A DNA stretch of 43,115 bases from Actinobacillus ureae ATCC 25976 (GTDB lineage Bacteria; Pseudomonadota; Gammaproteobacteria; Enterobacterales; Pasteurellaceae): positions 61,153 through 104,267 of the forward strand of contig NZ_GL831081.1 of assembly GCF_000188255.1 (NCBI RefSeq). The letters are read 5' to 3'. This document shows, piece after piece, positions 10,483 to 18,715 of the stretch. The notes beneath the pieces were generated by a model, which ran no database searches, was not told the origin of the DNA, and saw only the letters and a list, made by a program, of their open reading frames with translations. The stretch's first letter is position 1; the number at the start of each line of letters is the position of its first letter. Made by a program: the position numbers and the translations under genes.

Positions 10483-10850
10483 ATGAAATATTGGCTTGTT
10501 GGCGCATCTTGGGGTGGAATTGAACATCAAGATGAAACTTTTATTGAAAATGGTTATTGGATGCTTGGTTGGAAAAAAAATCAGCAGCCTTCACAATTTG
10601 CTAAAGGCGATACTATCAAGAAAGGAGATCGCATAGCAATAAAAAAATGAATGGTAAAGGGGCAAGAGATATCCGGATTTGTCATTTGGATATCGTAAAA
10701 GGTGTTGTCCATGACTCAGGAAAAATCATTTGTATTGTTGATTGGGTCGCGACTAATCTAAATAGAAATGTAGAAAGTAGAGGTTGCTTTGCATCCATTC
10801 ACGGATCATACGACAAGGATAAATGGATTAAAGAAATATTTTGTATCTAA
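10483..10850 (+). pseudogene. Small hypothetical protein, possibly EVE/PUA-like, frameshifted
   Basis: ATG 10483 begins MKYWLVGASWGG and reads 55 codons to TGA at 10648-10650. The other frame, from 10647, continues MNGKGARDIRIC and ends with EIFCI at 10850. An eighth A in the run at 10641-10647 would join them as RIAIKKMNGKGARDIRI, giving a protein of about 122 residues. The start KYWLVGASWGG, the GDRIAIK strand and the small all-beta look resemble EVE/PUA-like nucleic-acid-binding domains, but I do not recognise a named family with certainty. It stands 27 bp after nrdD and before a terminator, so it may be co-transcribed with nrdGD. Confidence 0.65.
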
Positions 10851-10864
10851 TCAGTATGGATATC

Positions 10865-10917
10865 AAGCGGTTAAATTCTCTCAATATTTGTAAAAATATG
10901 AGAGAATTTAACCGCTT
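10865..10917 (+). terminator. Terminator hairpin containing uptake-like arms
   Basis: Long inverted repeat with arms AAGCGGTTAAATTCTCTCA and TGAGAGAATTTAACCGCTT around an A/T-rich loop, followed by a short T stretch. It probably ends the nrdG-nrdD transcript, including the frameshifted gene. Confidence 0.8.
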
Positions 10918-10996
10918 ATTTTACCCTCATCCACCCGAGGGAAAGAGTATTTGTCATTAAGAAGTTAAGTTAATTAAAAAAGCAATCAAGAAAAAA

Positions 10997-11510
10997 CTAT
11001 CGTGCTTTTGTAATCTGATTCGTTCTCACATCAAATACGTCCATTCCGCCGGCAAGGGCGGCTTGGATACCGAGAGCAGCATCTTCAAATACCAGACAAT
11101 GTTTAGGTTCAACGCCTAAACTCTCAGCACATAATAAAAAGGTTTCCGGTGATGGCTTATGTTGTTTAACATCGTCCGCATCAATAATCGTGTTGAAATA
11201 CGGGCGGAGGTTAAATTTATCGAGTAATTTATAGGCTTGGATCCGATGTGCACCGGTACCGACTGCTAATGGCTTTTTGCCTGAATAATGTTGGATAATC
11301 TCAAATGCTGGCAGGAGCGAGGAATGTTCATAGGTAAGATCCATCGCAATTTTACGTTTCATTTGAACCACTTCTTCCAACAGTTCCATCGGCATGTTCG
11401 CCGGTAATCTCCCACGCCTTAGCGTGGCTTGGCATTGTATCAATGATCGTGCCGTCCATATCAAAAATTAATGCCTGATATTGATCCAAAATATCTGTAT
11501 TGACTAACAT
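10997..11510 (-). pseudogene. YqaB-like HAD sugar phosphatase with internal deletion
   Basis: Haloacid-dehalogenase phosphatase of the YqaB (fructose-1-phosphatase-like) group. The true start is ATG 11510, giving MLVNTDILDQYQALIFDMDG with the catalytic DxD and continuing TIIDTMPSHAKAWEITGEH. The frame then closes on a stop, and the rest of the protein is in another frame, from ANMPMELLEEVV through the lysine motif VKQHKPSPETF and the acidic motif VFEDAALGIQAA. Roughly 30-40 residues of cap domain between GEH and ANM are missing compared with YqaB. The junction at 11394-11401 reads GCGAACAT (minus strand) and fits both flanks, as expected for a deletion between short direct repeats. The product cannot fold as a normal enzyme. 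It lies 9 bp downstream of rdgC. Confidence 0.88.
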
Positions 11511-11519
11511 AGATTTCTC

Positions 11520-12428
11520 CTAAATACGTTCTTTAATGCCACCAAATTCCTCAATCATTTTTTGAGTAAATAATTTGAGTTCTTCGGTCATTAACAAGAA
11601 ATCTGCATCAAAACGTTGGGCAATATCTTCTTTTAAAATATCGTCATTCTTCTCACGCACTTCATCAGCGAATTTCACACGAGAAAGGGTTGCATCTTCA
11701 TTCAATACGCACGAAAAATGATTCTCCCAATCAATTGCAAGTTTTGTGACAAATTTGCCCACTTGTAAATGTTGAGCAATCTCTTCGCTTTCTAGATCTT
11801 GGCGTTTGCAACGGATCACACTGTCCGTATCAAACGACTTTAACTCGGCTTCTTCCAATAAGCTCAACCAATTCGGCGTATGTCCTTTGACAATCCAGTT
11901 CGTCATCACTTCACTCGGCAATAAAGCAAATGAAATTGGCACAACAGGCAGCGAGCCCAATGTTTTACGCAATAATGCGAGTGTATCTTCTGCTCGCTTG
12001 CTTGAACCGGTATCGACATAAACTAGCTGTGCATCTAAATCCAACCAAATTGCGGTAAATTGGTGCTTACTAAATGCACGCGGCAACAACATTGCCACCA
12101 CATCATCTTTGATCGCCTGTTTTTCGGTTTTCTTGAGCTTACGGGCTTCTTTTTCTTCTAAAACGGCAATACGTTCTTCCGTTGCTTTTTTCACCACATT
12201 CGCCGGTAACAGCTTATCTTCTTTATGTGAAACCAATAAAAACTGTTTGCCCTGCGAAAAATGTAATAATTCCGACCCGGAAAGTGGACTCGACCAACCG
12301 AATTTACTCATATCGCTTTGCGAACAAGGGCTAAATTTAGTTTGTTGAAGTTGCTCCTCCAAAGAATGACTTTCCAACGAAAGCAGCGAAGTCAGGCGAT
12401 AAATCATGACATTTTTGAACCAGAACAT
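11520..12428 (-). CDS. rdgC: RdgC, recombination-associated DNA-binding protein
   Basis: Ring-forming double-strand DNA-binding protein that limits RecA activity. It has 302 residues, the normal length, and the standard start MFWFKNVMIYRL. The family hallmarks are present: FGWSSPL near residue 43, LPANVV, a Lys-rich helix near 95-107, and DLDAQLVYVDTGS. The gene is intact. Its stop is 9 bp from the start of the damaged yqaB-like gene, so the two are probably one transcript. Confidence 0.95.
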   Translation of the reverse strand: MFWFKNVMIYRLTSLLSLESHSLEEQLQQTKFSPCSQSDMSKFGWSSPLSGSELLHFSQGKQFLLVSHKEDKLLPANVVKKATEERIAVLEEKEARKLKKTEKQAIKDDVVAMLLPRAFSKHQFTAIWLDLDAQLVYVDTGSSKRAEDTLALLRKTLGSLPVVPISFALLPSEVMTNWIVKGHTPNWLSLLEEAELKSFDTDSVIRCKRQDLESEEIAQHLQVGKFVTKLAIDWENHFSCVLNEDATLSRVKFADEVREKNDDILKEDIAQRFDADFLLMTEELKLFTQKMIEEFGGIKERI

Positions 12429-12448
12429 TTTTATGATCCTTTTAGGGT

Positions 12449-12471
12449 GTTAGAATGAGTAAAATTCTAAC
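12449..12471. repeat. Short inverted repeat upstream of rdgC
   Basis: GTTAGAAT and ATTCTAAC form a perfect 8-bp inverted repeat with a 7-bp loop, ending 21 bp above the rdgC start codon. It could be an operator or leader hairpin; no regulator is recognised. Confidence 0.6.
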
Positions 12472-12498
12472 AGATTTCTCCCTTAGGCTCTAATCAAA

Positions 12499-12636
12499 TC
12501 TCCCTAGCCCCTCTTTTCTAGTTTGCTTGCAAACGAGTTTGAAAAGTTCGCCTCAAAAGTTAGCAATAAGCGTAGGGAGAAGGAAAATCTGGGGTCGCTT
12601 TTCTTTGGTTACTTTCTTTGGCGAAGCAAAGAAAGT
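12499..12636. repeat. Foldable intergenic repeat element between rdgC and proC
   Basis: A non-coding stretch dense in inverted repeats. TCTCCCTA (12499-12506) pairs with TAGGGAGA (12573-12580). GTTTGC and GCAAAC are adjacent (12521-12534). ACTTTCTTTG and CAAAGAAAGT form a perfect 10-bp stem with a 6-bp loop (12611-12636). The last motif resembles a dispersed intergenic sequence seen in many proteobacterial genomes. A related CCCTCTCCC element lies at 17122-17184. No protein-coding gene is supported here. Confidence 0.6.
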
Positions 12637-12680
12637 GACAAAAAACAGATCAAATTGATTAACGTTAGCTGGAAATAATA

Positions 12681-13502
12681 ATGAAACACTACCCACTTCT
12701 AGGCTTTATCGGCACCGGCAATATGGCATACGCTATTATTCAAGGCTTACTCAAAAGCCATTATCCTGCCTCACAAATCATCGCTTGTAACAAAAGCAAT
12801 TTAGCTCGCCGAGCGGAATTACAAGCAGTCGGAATTGTGACAAATTTTACCAATCGTGAAGCAGTTGAACAGGCGGAAGTCGTTGTGTTAGCGGTCAAAC
12901 CGCAAATGATGGCGGAGGTTTGTAGTGAATTTTCAACGGTGGATTTTTCGAATAAAACCGTGATCTCTGTCGCGGCAGGGATTTCAGTTGCTCGTTTAGA
13001 ACAGCTTTTACCGACAGCAAAAAATATTATTCGCACGATGCCAAATACGCCGTCACTGATTGGTGAAGGAATGACTGGGCTATTTGCAAAAAAATCGGTA
13101 AATTCGACCGCTTGTCAATTTGCCGAAAGCTTAATGTCAGCGGTAGGAAAATGCTATTGGCTCGAACAAGAGCAACAAATCAATCATATTATTGCAGTAA
13201 CCGGCTCAAGTCCTGCCTATTTCTTCCGTTTTATGGAAGCAATGCAACAAAGTGCAATGCAAATGGGATTTAGCGAAGCTGATGCACGTTTACTGGTGCA
13301 ACAAGCTGCATTAGGTGCAGCAAAATTAGTCGAAGCAAATCCAAATACACCTCTTTCAACATTACGAGAAAACGTTACTTCAAAAGGCGGAACAACGGCT
13401 AAAGCATTGGAAGTTTTTGAACAACACGCATTAGCGGAAACAGTCGATCAAGCGATGTGGGCAGCTATTCACCGTACAGAAGAAATGGAGCAACAACTAT
13501 GA
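12681..13502 (+). CDS. proC: ProC, pyrroline-5-carboxylate reductase
   Basis: Last step of proline synthesis: NAD(P)H-dependent reduction of pyrroline-5-carboxylate. It has 273 residues, the usual length. The Rossmann motif GFIGTGNMAYAIIQG is at residues 8-22, VVLAVKPQ follows near 76, IIRTMPNTP near 115, and the C-terminal dimer/active-site region contains TSKGGTTAKALEVFEQ. It carries an uptake core at 13107-13115. The TGA stop overlaps the ATG of the following transporter (ATGA), indicating coupled translation. Confidence 0.96.
   Translation: MKHYPLLGFIGTGNMAYAIIQGLLKSHYPASQIIACNKSNLARRAELQAVGIVTNFTNREAVEQAEVVVLAVKPQMMAEVCSEFSTVDFSNKTVISVAAGISVARLEQLLPTAKNIIRTMPNTPSLIGEGMTGLFAKKSVNSTACQFAESLMSAVGKCYWLEQEQQINHIIAVTGSSPAYFFRFMEAMQQSAMQMGFSEADARLLVQQAALGAAKLVEANPNTPLSTLRENVTSKGGTTAKALEVFEQHALAETVDQAMWAAIHRTEEMEQQL
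13107..13115. repeat. Apl-type DNA uptake core inside proC
   Basis: ACCGCTTGT, preceded by CG and followed by CAATTT. Other cores within genes in this window begin at 7115, 15075, 30605 and 32169. Confidence 0.8.
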
Positions 13503-14671
13503 TAAAACCAACCCCATTCCAGTGGGCGGCATTTAACTTCTTTGGTTTCTTCTGTGCTTATGGCGTGCTGCTGCCCTTTTTACCGGTTTGGCTAAAACAG
13601 CATGGCTACAGCACCGAAATGATCGGTTTACTTGCTTCATTCGGCTATCTATTCCGTTTTGCCGGCGGAATGTTATCGTCACAACAAGTTAAATCGCCTA
13701 ACCAATTAATTCCAACCGTACGTGTGCTGACATTATTAAATCTGCTTGCGATTATTCTCATTGCATGGTCAGTGGATTCTATTTGGTTACTATTCCCGGT
13801 ACTGATGCTTTTCCATATTTTTAATGCAGGATCAATGCCTATCGGTGACAGTATCGCTTCGCTTTGGCAACAACAAGTTGACATTGATTACGGTAAAGCC
13901 CGTTTATTCGGCTCTATAGCATTTGTGGTCGGTTCGTTAAGCACAGGCTATTTAACCAGCTGGCTAGGTGAAAACTCAATTATTTGGATTATGTTCGGTT
14001 TCTTTATCTTATTAGGTTGTGGGCAATTACTTACACCTAAGGTTAGCTTTGAAAACCAGCAAGATAAGCAATCTTCATCCAACCTCAGCTATTGGCAGGT
14101 TCTCAAAGAACCAACCACATTACGTATGATGTTAGCGATTTCGCTAATTCTTGGTTCACACGCTGCTTACTATACTTATAGTACGATTCATTGGTCGGCT
14201 GCAGGCATCTCCACCCAAACCAGCAGCTTTTTATGGGGCTTTGCGGTATGTGCCGAAATTTTATTTTTCTTATTTTCTAACCGCTTATTTAAGACGTGGC
14301 GAATTTCGCATTTGATGATAATTGCAAGTTTGGCTGCAATTCTCCGTTGGTCAATTTTAGCTTCAACCACTGAAATTACCCTATTGGCGATCTCACAAGC
14401 ATTTCATGCTATCACGTTCGGTATGGCTCACTATGCGATGATTCGTTATATTTCCTCCCAAAATCCGGAAAAAATCACCAAATTGCAGGGCTTATATTTT
14501 GCATTATCAAATTGTGGCTTTACGGCGATTTTTACCTTTATATCAGGCATGCTATACCAAGATATACCAAACTTTGTCTTCTGGTTGATGGCTATTATCG
14601 TTGTGCCGGCAATTTTGATCGTGCCGAAAAAATTTGAGGTGAAACTAGTGCAAGGAGAAAATCATGTCTGA
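13499..14671 (+). CDS. HcaT-like major facilitator superfamily transporter
   Basis: Inner-membrane MFS permease of the HcaT/LacY-like group, 390 residues and about 12 membrane helices. The start is the ATG overlapping the proC stop, giving MIKPTPFQWAAFNFFGFF. The HcaT-like signatures are GVLLPFLPVWLKQHGYS, GMLSS in the first cytoplasmic loop and DYGKARLFGSIAFVVGS near residue 127. E. coli HcaT is linked to 3-phenylpropionate uptake, but no catabolic genes are here and the substrate cannot be told from sequence. It overlaps the damaged citC by 8 bp. Confidence 0.85.
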   Translation: MIKPTPFQWAAFNFFGFFCAYGVLLPFLPVWLKQHGYSTEMIGLLASFGYLFRFAGGMLSSQQVKSPNQLIPTVRVLTLLNLLAIILIAWSVDSIWLLFPVLMLFHIFNAGSMPIGDSIASLWQQQVDIDYGKARLFGSIAFVVGSLSTGYLTSWLGENSIIWIMFGFFILLGCGQLLTPKVSFENQQDKQSSSNLSYWQVLKEPTTLRMMLAISLILGSHAAYYTYSTIHWSAAGISTQTSSFLWGFAVCAEILFFLFSNRLFKTWRISHLMIIASLAAILRWSILASTTEITLLAISQAFHAITFGMAHYAMIRYISSQNPEKITKLQGLYFALSNCGFTAIFTFISGMLYQDIPNFVFWLMAIIVVPAILIVPKKFEVKLVQGENHV

Positions 14672-15720
14672 ATATAGTATTGGCAAAGTATTTGCTTCCG
14701 ATAAAACCACTTATCAGGCAATTGATCAGCTGCTCGAACAAGAAGGCATTCGTAGAGATAATAATCTTGATTACACCTGTGCGATGTATAACAACGATGA
14801 TCAAGTGATTGCAACCGGTAGCTGTTTTTCAAATACGCTACGCTGCTTAGCAGTATCTCATTAACATCAAGGTGAAGGCTTAATGAATCAAATTATTACG
14901 CATTTAATTAATGAACAATTTGAGCGAGGTAATTCACATATTTTTCTTTATACCAAAACCTCAACCAGCCAATTTTTTGCCAATTTAGGCTTTCACGAGA
15001 TTGCTCGTATAGAAGGGAAAATTTCCTTTATGGAAAATCAGCGCACCGGATTTGCAAATTATTTAGCAAATTTGACCGCTTGTAGTCCGACTCCTCTCGC
15101 AAATCAACGGGTAGCTGCGATCGTAATGAATGCCAATCCGTTTACTTTGGGACATCTCTATTTGGTGGAAAAAGCCGCAAGAGAAAATGATCTAGTACAT
15201 CTTTTTATGGTGTCTGAAGATAAAAGTTTAGTTCCGTTTGCAGTTCGAAAACAATTGATAGAACAGGGCGTAGCACATTTAAACAATGTGATTTGCCATG
15301 AAAGCGGTTCTTATATTATTAGTTCGGCAACCTTCCCGAGTTACTTCCAAGAAAATGATAATGCTGTGATCGAAAGTAATGCAATACTTGATCTGCAAAT
15401 TTTTACGCGTATTGCCAATGTGTTAGGCATTCAACGTCGTTACGTTGGCGATGAGCCTTTTAGCCGAGTAACCCATATTTATAACCAAATCATGCAAGAC
15501 AAATTACCGGAACAGGGAATCGAATGCGTTATCGTGCCTCGCAAAGAGGCGAACGAACAAATCATTAGTGCTTCTGCTGTTCGAGAGTTGATTAAAAACG
15601 GTGATTTCACTACGATGAAACAGAATGGTGCCAGAATCGACATATCAATTTTTTACCAGCGAAGTGGCAAAGCCGATTATTACACGTATTCAAGCAACAG
15701 ATAATGTAAAACATTATTAA
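14664..15720 (+). pseudogene. citC: CitC, citrate lyase ligase, disrupted twice
   Basis: [Citrate (pro-3S)-lyase] ligase acetylates the citrate lyase acyl-carrier subunit for citrate fermentation. The N-terminal acetyltransferase-like part (MSEYSIGKVFASDK...) stops at TAA 14862-14864, codon 67. The same frame continues HQGEGLMNQIITHL, which aligns with the VSPALQGEGL region of CitC, so this is an in-frame nonsense change. The nucleotidyltransferase domain follows (AAIVMNANPFTLGHLYLVE). Near the end a second lesion, an extra A at 15624-15625, diverts the frame; without it the protein would read VPESTYQFFTSEVAKPII and end at 15720. No citD, citE, citF, citX or citG is in the window, so this is an orphan remnant. 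Confidence 0.9.
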
Positions 15721-15723
15721 AAA

Positions 15724-15774
15724 AACAAACGGTCATATTTTGCAAATTTCTTACAAAATATGACCGCTTGTTTT
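15724..15774. terminator. Bidirectional terminator between citC and mnmA
   Basis: An inverted repeat with arms ACGGTCATATTTTG and CAAAATATGACCG, flanked by A-rich and T-rich ends, sits between convergent genes. One arm carries the uptake core ACCGCTTGT. Confidence 0.88.
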
Positions 15775-15792
15775 ATACAAGTAAGTTAATCC

Positions 15793-16962
15793 TTACTTCA
15801 ATTGTTCTTCAATAACACCGCCACCTAAGCAAACTTCGCCTTGATAGAAGACCGCTGATTGCCCCGGGGTTACCGCAATTTGTGGCTCATCAAAAATCAC
15901 GCGAATCGTATCATCATCCATCGGCTGAATTTCACAAGCGATATCCGTTTGGCGATAGCGCGTTTTGACCGTACAACGTACATTTTCACGAATCGGCTGA
16001 CGATCCACCCAGTGTAGCTGAGTAGCGATTAAACCACTTGAAAGTAATGCCGAATTATCATGACCTTGTGCCACAACTAACACATTATTAATCAGGTCTT
16101 TTTCCACCACATAAAACGGATCTTCGCTCAAGCCTTTCACACCACCGATCCCTAAGCCTTTACGCTGACCAAGAGTATGATACATTAAACCATCATGACG
16201 ACCGACAACTTTACCATCCACCGTTCTGATCTCACCCGGTTGTGCTGGTAAATAACGTGCTAAGAAATCTTTAAATTTACGTTCACCGATAAAACAAATA
16301 CCGGTTGAATCTTTTTTCTTCGCTGTCGCTAAGCCAAGATCTTCAGCAATTTGACGGACAATCGGTTTCCCAATATCACCTACAGGGAATAGGCTCTGCC
16401 CTACTTGCTTATGGCTTAGTGTGTAAAGGAAATAACTTTGATCTTTATTTGCATCTAAACCACATAACAATTGTGCGTTATTATCATCACCGCTACGGCG
16501 TACATAATGGCCGGTCGCAATATAATCCGCACCTAAATCTTTCGCCGCATATTCTAAAAATGCTTTAAATTTGATTTCTTTATTACAAAGAATATCCGGA
16601 TTCGGCGTACGGCCCGCTTTATATTCATTTAAGAAATGTTCGAATACATTGTCCCAATATTCTGCAGCAAAGTTGATTTTATGCAGTTTCATGCCCAATT
16701 TATCCGCCACCGCTTGAGCATCAGCTAAATCCGCCGCAGCAGTACAATAATCGGTATCATCGTCTTCTTCCCAGTTTTTCATAAACAGGCCTTCAACTTG
16801 ATAACCTTGTTGTTGCAGAATAAAAGCGGATACTGATGAATCTACGCCACCGGACATTCCAATAATCACTTTCTTTTTCGCATTCTCCGCTAATTGCTCA
16901 GCGGTTAATTTAGCAAAGTGAGTATCATAAGTTTTTGAGCTAAGTTGAGTTTGATTTGTCAT
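15793..16962 (-). CDS. mnmA: MnmA (TrmU), tRNA 2-thiouridylase
   Basis: Adds sulfur to uridine-34 of Lys, Glu and Gln tRNAs, receiving sulfur from the IscS-Tus relay. ATG 16962 was chosen for its GGAGAATT ribosome site, giving 389 residues; a longer reading to 16995 lacks support. The PP-loop ATP motif SGGVDSS starts at residue 37. The catalytic cysteines are Cys126 ([14 protein letters not shown]) and Cys223 ([13 protein letters not shown]). The N-terminus is about 20 residues longer than in E. coli. The frame is intact. Confidence 0.95.
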   Translation of the reverse strand: MTNQTQLSSKTYDTHFAKLTAEQLAENAKKKVIIGMSGGVDSSVSAFILQQQGYQVEGLFMKNWEEDDDTDYCTAAADLADAQAVADKLGMKLHKINFAAEYWDNVFEHFLNEYKAGRTPNPDILCNKEIKFKAFLEYAAKDLGADYIATGHYVRRSGDDNNAQLLCGLDANKDQSYFLYTLSHKQVGQSLFPVGDIGKPIVRQIAEDLGLATAKKKDSTGICFIGERKFKDFLARYLPAQPGEIRTVDGKVVGRHDGLMYHTLGQRKGLGIGGVKGLSEDPFYVVEKDLINNVLVVAQGHDNSALLSSGLIATQLHWVDRQPIRENVRCTVKTRYRQTDIACEIQPMDDDTIRVIFDEPQIAVTPGQSAVFYQGEVCLGGGVIEEQLK

Positions 16963-17045
16963 AATTCTCCCGTAACTTCGGTTAAGGCGAAGCACATTGG
17001 TTGGTTTACCTGATAGGTAAGTATTTACTTACACATATAGAAAAC

Positions 17046-17068
17046 GGCACAAACCCAATGTTTGTGCC
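17046..17068 (-). terminator. Hairpin downstream of nqrM
   Basis: A perfect 9-bp inverted repeat, GGCACAAAC / GTTTGTGCC, with a 5-bp loop. On the minus strand it is followed by GTTTTC. It lies between nqrM and mnmA and could end the apbE-nqrM transcript. Confidence 0.6.
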
Positions 17069-17121
17069 ATTAAAATATTGAAAAAGAGACTGTAAGGTTT
17101 AACAATTTTTAAACCGCGTTC

Positions 17122-17184
17122 CCCTCTCCCTGATTTTTCTTTTATACAAAGAAAAATCTGTCCCTCTACCACAAGGGGAGAGGG
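17122..17184. repeat. Nested inverted repeat after nqrM
   Basis: The outer arms are CCCTCTCCC (17122-17130) and GGGAGAGGG (17176-17184). The inner arms are GATTTTTCTTT (17132-17142) and AAAGAAAAATC (17148-17158), a perfect 11-bp stem with a 5-bp loop. It has the look of a dispersed intergenic repeat and may also act in transcript ending. Confidence 0.7.
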
Positions 17185-17203
17185 ATATATGTCCTTTATA
17201 TTT

Positions 17204-17449
17204 TTATTTTACTTCATAAAATTGCGGTTCTTTACTGAAGCGTGCAACCTCTTCAGGATCAGCCGTACCATCCGCCATTTTTGCTTTCAGATTGTCACAA
17301 GGCTCTTCACAGTCACACATTTTTTTCATACCTAATGCAGTAATACCACCGCAACTGCCTTTGATTGTTTTTCCTTTTACGATAAAACCAATCGACATTG
17401 CAAAAATTACAGCGATAAAAAAGCCGAAAGTAATTAATAATGTTTCCAT
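17204..17449 (-). CDS. nqrM: NqrM, Na+-NQR maturation factor
   Basis: Small membrane protein needed to assemble Na+-NQR, thought to deliver iron for the NqrD-NqrE cysteine site. It has 81 residues. One membrane helix (about 4-24) is followed by the family's conserved cysteines: Cys33 (GSCGG), Cys45, Cys47 and Cys51 (CDCEEPC). It lies 12 bp downstream of apbE, as in many gammaproteobacterial nqr loci. Confidence 0.95.
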   Translation of the reverse strand: METLLITFGFFIAVIFAMSIGFIVKGKTIKGSCGGITALGMKKMCDCEEPCDNLKAKMADGTADPEEVARFSKEPQFYEVK

Positions 17450-17461
17450 TGTTTACTCCAA

Positions 17462-18502
17462 TTATTTTTGGTTAATTAATTTTTCAAATTCGCTCGACAT
17501 TTTAGTTTCAAATGCTTCGCCATTCTTAATAATCAGGAAAACCGCCAACTTTTCACGTTCAGCGACTTCAAGTGCTTTTTCTGGCCCTAATACGAATAAA
17601 CCTGTTGATAAACCGTCTGCTGTCATTGTTGTTGGAGCAAATACGGTAATCGAGGCTAATTTATGGTTAACCGGACGCAGTTCTTTCGGATTAATAATAT
17701 GCGAAAGACGATTACCTTGTTCATCTTCGAAATAATTGCGGTAATTACCGGAAGTCGCCATCCCCAGATTATGTAATGGAACGGTAATCTGTGCCGCTTG
17801 TCCTTGCGCTAGTGTAGGCTGCTCAATCGCAATACGCCAATCAACACCTTGTAAATTTTTCCCTTTACCACGCAACTCACCACCGATTTCCACTAAGTAA
17901 TTGGTTAAACCGAGGCTTTCGAGATGTTCCGCTAACTTATCTACACCAAAACCTTTTGCGATAGAAGAAAGATCTAAATAAAGATTCGGTACAGATTTTG
18001 CTAATAAAGATTTATTACTACCGGTTAATGTTAACTTTTCAATGCCAACTGCCGCTGCTCGTTCGGTAATCTGTTCTGCTGAAGGGACTTTATTTAAACG
18101 TTTGTCCGGCCCGAACCCCCATAAGTTAACTAAAGACCCAACAGTAACATCTAACGCTCCTTCAGTCACTTTATTTAATCGGATTGCTTCATTCACAACT
18201 TTTGCAAAATCAGGTGAAATTTCAACCGATTTATTAACCTCTTGCATTGCATTAAAGCGACTGATTTGCGAATCTTGTTGGTAGGTAGACATTTCATCAT
18301 TAACAGTTTTCAATAAACTGTCCAATTGCTTCTGCACTTCATTCGGTGCCTCCAACTGCGCAACTTTACCGTCATCAATATATTTTACCGTATAGGTTGT
18401 GCCCATCGTTTTACCTTGTAAGGTAATTTGCTCTGGCGTTTTATTGCAAGCAGTTAACAAAATCGCTGACATTGCAAAAGTTAAAATCGATTTAAGTTTC
18501 AA
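17462..18502 (-). CDS. apbE: ApbE, FAD:protein FMN transferase (lipoprotein, TTG start)
   Basis: Attaches FMN to threonines of NqrB and NqrC (and Rnf subunits), working on the outer face of the inner membrane. The best start is TTG at 18502, 6 bp after AGAGG, giving the lipoprotein signal LKLKSILTFAMSAILLTAC with the lipobox LLTAC. A longer ATG reading to 18550 would bury this signal behind 16 polar residues. The mature part has GTTYTVKY, GALDVTVGSLVNLWGFGP, DLSSIAKGFGVDKLAEHL and the C-terminal TADGLSTGLFVLG. It is 346 residues, normal for the family. It sits between the nqrF terminator and nqrM. Confidence 0.94.
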   Translation of the reverse strand: MKLKSILTFAMSAILLTACNKTPEQITLQGKTMGTTYTVKYIDDGKVAQLEAPNEVQKQLDSLLKTVNDEMSTYQQDSQISRFNAMQEVNKSVEISPDFAKVVNEAIRLNKVTEGALDVTVGSLVNLWGFGPDKRLNKVPSAEQITERAAAVGIEKLTLTGSNKSLLAKSVPNLYLDLSSIAKGFGVDKLAEHLESLGLTNYLVEIGGELRGKGKNLQGVDWRIAIEQPTLAQGQAAQITVPLHNLGMATSGNYRNYFEDEQGNRLSHIINPKELRPVNHKLASITVFAPTTMTADGLSTGLFVLGPEKALEVAEREKLAVFLIIKNGEAFETKMSSEFEKLINQK

Positions 18503-18630
18503 ATTAAACCTCTTTATTATTTTAGTAGGTACGATTTCTAGGTAAGCCATTCAGCTTACCCTTATAAATTTAAATTACTATTGAAAAAGACTGTAGAAAC
18601 AAACTTTTTCACTAATAATTTAAAGCACGT

Positions 18631-18700
18631 CAAGCGGCGTGATTTACAAAAAACTTTGCAAATCACACCGCTTGTAAATCAGAGAGCATTTACCCTCTCT
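18631..18700 (-). terminator. Terminator hairpins downstream of nqrF
   Basis: Two hairpins lie after nqrF. AGAGAG/CTCTCT (18681-18700) is short. The larger one has arms CAAGCGGCGTGATTTACA (18631-18648) and TGCAAATCACACCGCTTG (18657-18674), the latter containing an uptake core. They separate nqrABCDEF from apbE-nqrM. Confidence 0.75.
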
Positions 18701-18715
18701 GTGTTCTATTTGGTA

